A DNA stretch of 60,894 nt from Helicobacteraceae bacterium (lineage in GTDB: Bacteria > Campylobacterota > Campylobacteria > Campylobacterales > Helicobacteraceae), in the NCBI GenBank assembly GCA_900766555.1, contig CAAFVR010000037.1, positions 1-60,894 on the forward strand, written 5' to 3'. Shown here piece after piece: positions 55,590 to 60,894 of the stretch. The notes beneath the pieces were generated by a model. That model had not been told where the DNA came from. It did not search any database and saw only the letters and a list, made by a program, of their open reading frames with translations. Numbering within the stretch: the first letter of the stretch is position 1; each line of letters begins with the position of its first letter. Position numbers and translations under genes: made by a program.

Positions 55590-57188
55590 GTGGAGCGCGA
55601 GAAGCTGGGCTTGGAGTTTATACAAAGTGCAAAAATACAAGAGATTTTGTCCGCGCGCACGGAATCTTTCAAAATAAATGCATTAAATGAAATACCACAT
55701 CCATATGAGCTAAAAAATGCCAAGCTAGCTTCGCAAATCATAAAACAAGCGATGAACAAAAAGCGCCAGATCCTAATAGTTGGCGATTATGACGTAGATG
55801 GGAGCCTTGGGACATATATTTTTATGGAATTTTTCAGGCGCATAAATTATAAATATGTGAATTATAAAATCCCAAATCGCTTTAAGCATGGCTATGGGCT
55901 TAGTATGGAGTTCATAGCGGATCTAGAGAGCTTGCCAGATCTTATAATAACCGTTGATAATGGCGTAAGCGCTTTTTGTGCTAGCAAATTTTGCGCAGAG
56001 CGCGGCATTGAGCTAATAATTACAGATCATCACGAGCCCCAAGCGGATCTAGCCCAAATTATGGTAAATCCAAAGCAAAAGGGTTGTGATTTTCCTTTCA
56101 AAGAGATTTGCGGCGCCTTTGTGGCGTGGTATATGATAAATGCACTAAAGCTTGAAATGGGGCTTAAGCTTGATTTAAGAGATCTGCTAAGCTATGTGAT
56201 GATTGCAACAATTGCTGATGTGATGCCGCTAATTTGCCTAAATCGCGTGATCGTGCGCCATGGGCTAAAGCTTTTAAATAAAAATAATTCAATCCATGCC
56301 TTGCTTTTAAAAAGTGCAGTTAAAAGCGAGCAGATAAATTCCCAAGATATCGCTTTTAGCATCGCGCCGCTTATTAATTCAGCCGGTCGCATGGGTGATG
56401 CAAATATGATCGTAGAATTCTTGCTAGAAAATGGCATAAAAGCTCAAAATCTTTTTGCCAAATTATGCAATTTAAATGAAATGCGAAAAGATGTAACAGA
56501 TAATATACTCGCACAAAATAGCCAGATATTGCAAAATGAACATTGCATAATAATGCATGGCAATGATTTGCACCAAGGCGTGCTAGGCATCGCGGCAAGC
56601 AAGCTCACAAAGCTATCTAATAAAAATGCATTTGTGCTAACGCAAACGCAAAATGGCCTAAAAGGCAGCGCTAGAAGCAATGGCAAAAGTGATATTTTTA
56701 CGCCCCTGCTAAATGCTAGTTTGAATAATCCAAATATTTTTAAAAATTTTGGCGGACATAAACAGGCCGTTGGCCTTACGATAGATCCGGAAAATCTAGA
56801 ACTTTTGCTAGATATTTTTAAGACTAAGCCGCCAGAAATTAAGAATAATAAAAATGTCGTATTTGGCAGGATAAAGCTAAATCAAATTAGCGAGATCTCA
56901 AATATACTTTGTGAGTTTCAGCCATTTGGATCTGGCTTTGAGATGCCGCTTTTTATGATAGAAGCAAAAATTATTGATGCAAAAATTATCAAAGAAAAGC
57001 ATCAGCAATTTGTATTGAAAGATGAGACAGCAATTTGCAAGGCGATATCTTTTTATGCAAAAAATTTCTTTGAAATTGACCAAAGCATTAGCGCCAAAAT
57101 TGAGATAAATAAAGATGGCTGCATAATACGCGAAATCATGAAATCATCGAAATTATCGAAGATGATGGGGCCACCAGATCTGATGTGA
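55590..57188 (+). CDS. recJ: Single-stranded-DNA exonuclease RecJ
   Basis: 5'-3' exonuclease of the DHH superfamily in recombination and repair. Motif I is VGDYDVDGS, the DHH motif is ITDHHEP, and DHHA1 has FGGHKQAVGLT. The product is 532 residues, normal for the phylum. The start is GTG at 55590. Two CGGATCT copies (55919 and 56043) encode IADLES and QADLAQ. Confidence 0.94.
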   Translation: MEREKLGLEFIQSAKIQEILSARTESFKINALNEIPHPYELKNAKLASQIIKQAMNKKRQILIVGDYDVDGSLGTYIFMEFFRRINYKYVNYKIPNRFKHGYGLSMEFIADLESLPDLIITVDNGVSAFCASKFCAERGIELIITDHHEPQADLAQIMVNPKQKGCDFPFKEICGAFVAWYMINALKLEMGLKLDLRDLLSYVMIATIADVMPLICLNRVIVRHGLKLLNKNNSIHALLLKSAVKSEQINSQDIAFSIAPLINSAGRMGDANMIVEFLLENGIKAQNLFAKLCNLNEMRKDVTDNILAQNSQILQNEHCIIMHGNDLHQGVLGIAASKLTKLSNKNAFVLTQTQNGLKGSARSNGKSDIFTPLLNASLNNPNIFKNFGGHKQAVGLTIDPENLELLLDIFKTKPPEIKNNKNVVFGRIKLNQISEISNILCEFQPFGSGFEMPLFMIEAKIIDAKIIKEKHQQFVLKDETAICKAISFYAKNFFEIDQSISAKIEINKDGCIIREIMKSSKLSKMMGPPDLM

Positions 57189-57251
57189 GCCACCCTGATG
57201 GTACTAATGGCGACGCAGAAAGCGTCAAGAGTGATGGGCTAGTTGTGATAA

Positions 57252-58163
57252 ATGGGTTTTAAAAAGCGCATTTTTAATGTGAACCAAATAAAAGCTACTA
57301 GCTTTTTGCAAGATTTGGGTTTTAGTATCAAAAGAGCGCAAAGTGCGATAGATAAAGGCCGCTTGCTTTGCAATGGAGTTGCTGTAAATAAGACAGCCAT
57401 GCTGGAGGGCGAAGTTATTTTATATGATTTTATGCTAGAGGCTTTGGATTTTAATTTTCAGCTAGTTAGTAGCTCAGATTTTATGGATTTTAGAGATTCG
57501 CCTTTTTTTAGGGCTGATTTTATAGAGCCACTTTTTTGTAATGAATATTTCTGCGTATTTAATAAACCGCCAAATTTACTAAGCCATCCAAAGGGGCGTT
57601 TTGCTCATGTTAGCCTTTGTGATTCGATGTATAAATATCTTGGCAAAAATGCCACATTGGCACATAGACTTGATTATGAAACTAGCGGGCTTGTGATCTG
57701 TGCGCGTGATAAAAAACATGATGCGATATTGAAAGAAGCCATAGCTTGGGCAGATAAAATATATCTAGCTTGGGTTAGCGGCATAGTCAGATCCGATATG
57801 GAGCTAGATTTCCCGATTAAGACGCCAAAAAAAGAGGGCAAAAAAATAGATTTGGGCATCAGATCTAGCATTGCAAAAGATGGTAAGCCATCTTTAACAT
57901 TGATTTCGCCGCTAAAATATGACTATGCAAATAATGCGACATTATTAAAAGTGACTCCAAAAACTGGCAGGACGCATCAGATTCGATTGCATTTATCGCA
58001 TATTAATCATCCAATTATTGGCGAATCTTTATATGTTGATGATGAATTAGCGCGGCAGTATCTAAAGCAAAAGTTGCATATAAAAAATAAAAATAAATTA
58101 TGGCTGCATGCTAGCAGCATAACTTTTAATCTTTTTGGCGAGAAATATTACTTCACCATTTAA
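57252..58163 (+). CDS. RluA/RluD-family pseudouridine synthase
   Basis: A 303-residue pseudouridine synthase. An N-terminal S4-like region (FLQDLGFSIKRAQSAIDKGRLLCNGVAVNK) leads to the catalytic domain with Asp141 in AHRLDYETSGLV and the C-terminal GRTHQIRLHL. Target could be 23S rRNA or tRNA; several paralogues exist in the phylum, so a specific name is not given. It overlaps the convergent PgbA-like gene by four bases. A small hairpin GACGC-agaaa-GCGTC precedes it in the 63-base gap after recJ. Confidence 0.9.
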   Translation: MGFKKRIFNVNQIKATSFLQDLGFSIKRAQSAIDKGRLLCNGVAVNKTAMLEGEVILYDFMLEALDFNFQLVSSSDFMDFRDSPFFRADFIEPLFCNEYFCVFNKPPNLLSHPKGRFAHVSLCDSMYKYLGKNATLAHRLDYETSGLVICARDKKHDAILKEAIAWADKIYLAWVSGIVRSDMELDFPIKTPKKEGKKIDLGIRSSIAKDGKPSLTLISPLKYDYANNATLLKVTPKTGRTHQIRLHLSHINHPIIGESLYVDDELARQYLKQKLHIKNKNKLWLHASSITFNLFGEKYYFTI

Positions 58164-58897
58164 GGTTTAAGCAAATTATTATAGAAATCAAAATATTTTA
58201 GCGATTCTTTAAAGCTAAAAAAGCTTTTTAAATCGCGGCTTGAAATGCCCTCTATGCGCGAATAAAATGGCGCTTTGATATTTTTAATATCATTTTGGCT
58301 TAAGCTAAAGGCATCTTTATGTATTGCAACTAAGCTTTGGCAATCAAAAGCACTTATATTATCTTGCAAGACTACAAATAATAATCCGACATTATAGTTC
58401 CGGCATGAGGCGCTTAAAAATGCCTTATCTGGATCAAAGCCGCCATAGCTCAAAAGCAGCCCCTGCAATAGATCCGCACTGAGTATCTCTATATCTTTTA
58501 ATTGTTGACTTGCTTTGTTGTAGCTATTAACATTTGGCGCGATTAAAAAAGCTCTGTTATTAAAGCTGCGGAATATTATTGTATCGCCAGCTTTTGGCGC
58601 ATTTGTGGGCGCTGGCAAAAATGGCTGGCTCAAAAATAGCGACTCGCTAAGTTCGCCAATTTCGCCGGAATTAAATTTGATAGATCCGATTATTGCGCTA
58701 TCTTGGTCATTATATTTATGCACAATTTGGCCGATTTCGCCACTTTTTAGCGGTATTTTGGGATTTGTTAGTATTTTGAAATGTATTTTATTTCCATCAA
58801 TGCTTGTAATTTGCGCTTTTATTTCATCTTTAAGTAAGTTTAGATCGCTTGCAAAAACAGCCCAAAATAGCCCCAAAAATACGAGTAATGCCCTCAT
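58160..58897 (-). CDS. Plasminogen-binding protein PgbA N-terminal domain-like protein
   Basis: A secreted 245-residue protein with signal peptide MRALLVFLGLFWAVFA. The body matches, as I recall it, the PgbA N-terminal domain of Helicobacter and Campylobacter: IGQIVHKYNDQDSAIIG, PKAGDTIIF, NRAFLIAPN, LLSYGGFDPDKAF and NVGLLFVVLQDNISAFDC. The two cysteines in ASCRNYNVG and AFDCQS are characteristic. The plasminogen-binding activity was described for H. pylori and need not apply here. Its ATG overlaps the NUDIX stop by four bases. Confidence 0.72.
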   Translation of the reverse strand: MRALLVFLGLFWAVFASDLNLLKDEIKAQITSIDGNKIHFKILTNPKIPLKSGEIGQIVHKYNDQDSAIIGSIKFNSGEIGELSESLFLSQPFLPAPTNAPKAGDTIIFRSFNNRAFLIAPNVNSYNKASQQLKDIEILSADLLQGLLLSYGGFDPDKAFLSASCRNYNVGLLFVVLQDNISAFDCQSLVAIHKDAFSLSQNDIKNIKAPFYSRIEGISSRDLKSFFSFKESLKYFDFYNNLLKP

Positions 58898-59568
58898 TTT
58901 GCACCTTTAAAATGATAATGATACCAGCTAATGCCAAAGCTTAGTGATGTAGTTTTTGGGATATTTGGATCTAGCGCAAAAGTAAGTGATTCATGAAGGG
59001 GCACATAAATAATATCGATAACTTCGCCATCTACGCCACCGCCGGTATTTTTGCGCTTTTCTTCGTTAACTTCGGCAAAAAAAATGTGATTTATGCTGCC
59101 ATTTAGACTGGTAGATCCGAAGAATTTGCCAATATAATGCAATTCATTTGGCGAGATTTCATAACCGCATTCTTCAAGCACTTCTTCTGCGGCAGTTTCA
59201 TGCAAACTTTTGGGCTTATCTAATAATCCAGCGCAAAGTTCATAGGTATATCCAAGCTCAAAATCCATATCTTTAAAATCATTTGTGTGCGCAAAGGCGT
59301 CATTTTGTTTCAAAAAAACGGCAGGGCGGAATTGTTTAACGATCACAAAGGCCTGTTTTGTGGTATCAAAAAGCAAGATACAGACGCTATCAAAGCCGCT
59401 TAATATTTCCCAAGTTTTTCTGGTCCCATTTTCTATGAAATCTAGCTTTTTTGCGCGAATATATTTTGCATTTGTCCCATCAAGCGGATCTAGCACATGA
59501 AGTGGCGAGAGTTTTAAGCTTGTTTTGTCAACTTTTGTTGTATTTTTTAAATTTTTATTTTTATACAT
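58894..59568 (-). CDS. NUDIX hydrolase (ADP-ribose pyrophosphatase type)
   Basis: A 224-residue hydrolase. The NUDIX box is AGLLDKPKSLHETAAEEVLEECGYEI, and the upstream arrangement VKQFRPAV is that of ADP-sugar pyrophosphatases. It probably cleaves ADP-ribose or another nucleoside diphosphate sugar to clear toxic metabolites. The ATG overlaps the M23 peptidase stop by eight bases. The 3' neighbour is the PgbA-like gene. Confidence 0.87.
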   Translation of the reverse strand: MYKNKNLKNTTKVDKTSLKLSPLHVLDPLDGTNAKYIRAKKLDFIENGTRKTWEILSGFDSVCILLFDTTKQAFVIVKQFRPAVFLKQNDAFAHTNDFKDMDFELGYTYELCAGLLDKPKSLHETAAEEVLEECGYEISPNELHYIGKFFGSTSLNGSINHIFFAEVNEEKRKNTGGGVDGEVIDIIYVPLHESLTFALDPNIPKTTSLSFGISWYHYHFKGAK

Positions 59569-60715
59569 TTTTACTTAACTCATGAATATAAAAATTTGAA
59601 TCTGGAACTTGGCGTTCTAAGTCTTTTTTGAGTTTATTTGCTACTTTTAGAAATTCTTTTCTAGCACTCCCTTGGAGTTTCGTGCGCGCTATTTGCACTA
59701 TTTTTAGCGGATCTAGCGGGCGATTATTTTTATAAACGCCAAAGTGCAGATGCGGTCCAGTGGATACTCCCGTATTACCTAGGCGCCCGATTATTTGGCC
59801 CTTTTTGACGCGAGTTTTAGCTGATACATCGCGTCGATTTAAATGCGCATATAGCGTTTTTAATCCATCTGAATGTATTATTTCAATCACTTTGCCATAG
59901 CCGCCTTTTGTGCCAGAAAATATGACTCTGCCGCTAGCTGATGCGCGTATTGGCGTGCCAAGTGGTGCGGCTAGATCCACTCCATAATGTGGGCGGACCT
60001 TTTTTAAGATCGGGTGAAATCTGCCATGCGAAAAACGCGAGGTTATGCGATATTTTTTTAAGGGCATTTCAAGCAAAAAGCTTGATAATTCCTGACCTTT
60101 TAGATCATAAAAACTATCATCATAGGCAAAAACGTAATTTGTCGTATTTTTATATTTCACAGAAATTGCTTTTATATTGACGCCGCCGCTACCTTCGCCT
60201 AGGCGATATTTGCGCGTATAAATAAAGCTTATTTGCTGATCTTTGATGATATTTTTGCCTGAATCTATGCTTTTTTTAAAAAGTTGCACAAATTCATTGG
60301 TTAATGCGATATCTTTTGTGGCATTTAGCACATCTGTATATGGATTAATTTGTACTTTTAATCGCGCTAGGGCCGTTTTTTCTTGATATATCGTAGGCAT
60401 GAAATCTAGTATGAATTCGCTATTTTTTTTATAGATATGCATTTCTACATCATCACTAACGGGGATTAGCGCTTGTATGAGTTCGCCTGCACTATTTTTT
60501 AGCACATAATAAGTGCTGCCAGCTTGGATTTCGGCTACTAGTTCTTTTTCTTTGTTGCTTAAATTGTAATAGAGCTTTAGGGGCAATTTATTTGCTTCGA
60601 TGAAATTTAAAAGTAATTCGCCGCTTTGCCACACTCTTTTTTGACCATAGGCTCCAAAGGCTAGGCTAGAAAATGAAAAGAAAATAAGAAATAAAAATAA
60701 AAATAAAAATCGCAT
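59561..60715 (-). CDS. M23 family peptidase, Csd3/Pgp3-like cell-shape endopeptidase
   Basis: A secreted 384-residue LytM peptidase. Signal peptide MRFLFLFLFLIFFSFSSLAFG. An N-terminal inhibitory/OB-like region precedes the M23 domain with zinc ligands in HYGVDLAAPLG and HLHFG and the catalytic His in LYAHLN. The overall layout and length match H. pylori Csd3/C. jejuni Pgp3, DD-carboxy/endopeptidases needed for helical shape. Regulation not evident; the 5' region diverges from the gene starting at 60821. Confidence 0.88.
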   Translation of the reverse strand: MRFLFLFLFLIFFSFSSLAFGAYGQKRVWQSGELLLNFIEANKLPLKLYYNLSNKEKELVAEIQAGSTYYVLKNSAGELIQALIPVSDDVEMHIYKKNSEFILDFMPTIYQEKTALARLKVQINPYTDVLNATKDIALTNEFVQLFKKSIDSGKNIIKDQQISFIYTRKYRLGEGSGGVNIKAISVKYKNTTNYVFAYDDSFYDLKGQELSSFLLEMPLKKYRITSRFSHGRFHPILKKVRPHYGVDLAAPLGTPIRASASGRVIFSGTKGGYGKVIEIIHSDGLKTLYAHLNRRDVSAKTRVKKGQIIGRLGNTGVSTGPHLHFGVYKNNRPLDPLKIVQIARTKLQGSARKEFLKVANKLKKDLERQVPDSNFYIHELSKNV

Positions 60716-60788
60716 GAGTTATTTTAATGCAAAATATCAAATCTTAAAATCTTAAATCACATAGATGCCCAGATCAAGGGTAATAAAG

Positions 60789-60794
60789 TATAAT
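60789..60794 (+). promoter_or_regulatory. TATAAT -10 upstream of the right-edge gene
   Basis: A perfect TATAAT preceded by AAAG lies 26 bases before the ATG at 60821, in the divergent spacer with the M23 gene. Confidence 0.5.
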
Positions 60795-60820
60795 TCCCCA
60801 ATCCCCCATTAAGGACTTGG

Positions 60821-60894
60821 ATGCGACAGAGTGATGCATTAAGAAATATATTAGCTGAGTGCGAGGAGAGCTCAAAGAGTCAGAGGGAGAAGGG
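60821..60894 (+). CDS. 5' end of a gene resembling large restriction helicases (truncated)
   Basis: The frame starts at ATG with AAGGA seven bases upstream and continues off the window. The 25 visible residues include LRNILAECEESSKSQREKG. This resembles the N-terminus of very large DEAD/DEAH helicase-nuclease proteins (type ISP or type III-like restriction enzymes), which often begin with a short helix and a S-x-x-x-REKG segment before the nuclease domain. The call rests on recall of that pattern. Confidence 0.45.
   Translation, partial: MRQSDALRNILAECEESSKSQREK

Noticed and set aside
57205..57240. Hairpin GACGC-agaaa-GCGTC between recJ and the RluD-type gene as a terminator
   Set aside because: Only five base pairs and no T run follows; it probably lies within one transcript.
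60700..60820. CRISPR array or mobile element at the right edge
   Set aside because: No repeated spacers, inverted ends or transposase; only a promoter and a gene start are visible.
1..60894. Many overlapping open frames of 60-130 codons opposite or inside known genes
   Set aside because: They lie in other frames of well-conserved genes, lack ribosome sites and show no family motifs.
1..60894. GCGATCGC, the cyanobacterial HIP1 palindrome
   Set aside because: Only a handful of copies (for example near 172, 2588, 36904 and 37580); the enriched word is AGATCCG, not HIP1.
1..60894. Frequent TAGCGC and GCGCTA words
   Set aside because: They are common but could follow from preferred codons such as AGC, GCG and CTA; I could not separate this from composition without a Markov test.

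Overview
The window is a dense, mostly housekeeping stretch of a low-GC (roughly 38-40% by eye) chromosome. Its gene content and order point to a Campylobacterota organism of the Campylobacter/Helicobacter type. Examples are rpsA-ispH-aroA-pheT-pheS, cvpA-lysS-glyA-SPOR, divergent rpsO/flhA, pyrG-recJ and hom-yraN-trxA-trxB. A PglK-like flippase, a PgbA-N-domain protein and a Csd3/Pgp3-like M23 peptidase point the same way. FlhA implies a flagellum. I see no rRNA, insertion sequence, prophage, integrase or CRISPR array, and no gene-free gap over 300 bases.

Layout. 1-97 is the start of a truncated minus-strand gene. 126-3024 holds a lipid-linked glycan flippase and GDP-fucose synthase. 3017-6077 holds a PLP lyase-like enzyme, HIT protein, biotin synthase and a small membrane protein. 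6077-13492 is rpsA, ispH, aroA, pheT and pheS, followed by lactate permease and, divergently, primase. 16875-19523 is truD-alr-recR, divergent from dnaJ, then tRNA-Val(GAC). 20815-24877 is SPOR protein, glyA, lysS and cvpA. 24881-31301 is envelope and peptide metabolism: OB-fold protein, lnt, LolD-like ATPase, an outer-membrane protein, aminopeptidase P and a POT transporter. 31373-37444 is DedA, flavodoxin, murI, rho, mrp, aspC and rpsO. 37550-42099 is flhA, a DHH phosphoesterase and an NDH-2-like oxidoreductase. 42274-53877 is a long minus-strand series: TSUP, ybeY, dapB, trxB, trxA, yraN, hom, yejB, yejA, surE, ispA, prmC, M48 protease. 53934-60715 is pyrG, recJ, an RluD-type synthase, a PgbA-like protein, a NUDIX hydrolase and an M23 peptidase. 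A plus-strand gene starts at 60821; its first residues resemble large restriction helicases. Many genes overlap by 1-14 bases, so most are probably cotranscribed.

The most unusual signal is not a gene. A short motif, consensus TAGATCCG(A/C)T, is scattered through the coding sequence on both strands. I count about 80 copies of AGATCCG/CGGATCT where about 5 are expected. The partly self-complementary 11-mer AGATCCGATCT occurs 13 times where about 0.03 is expected. It sits in unrelated genes, in all reading frames, and leaves odd peptides such as RSDL in many proteins. Density and behaviour resemble the DNA uptake sequences of Neisseriaceae and Pasteurellaceae; I know of no such element described for this phylum. 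Other points of note are a G8 tract in dapB amid a cluster of this motif, glyA and the POT gene lacking ordinary start codons although their conserved N-termini are encoded, and a candidate small RNA with a C/U-rich loop at about 42145-42235.
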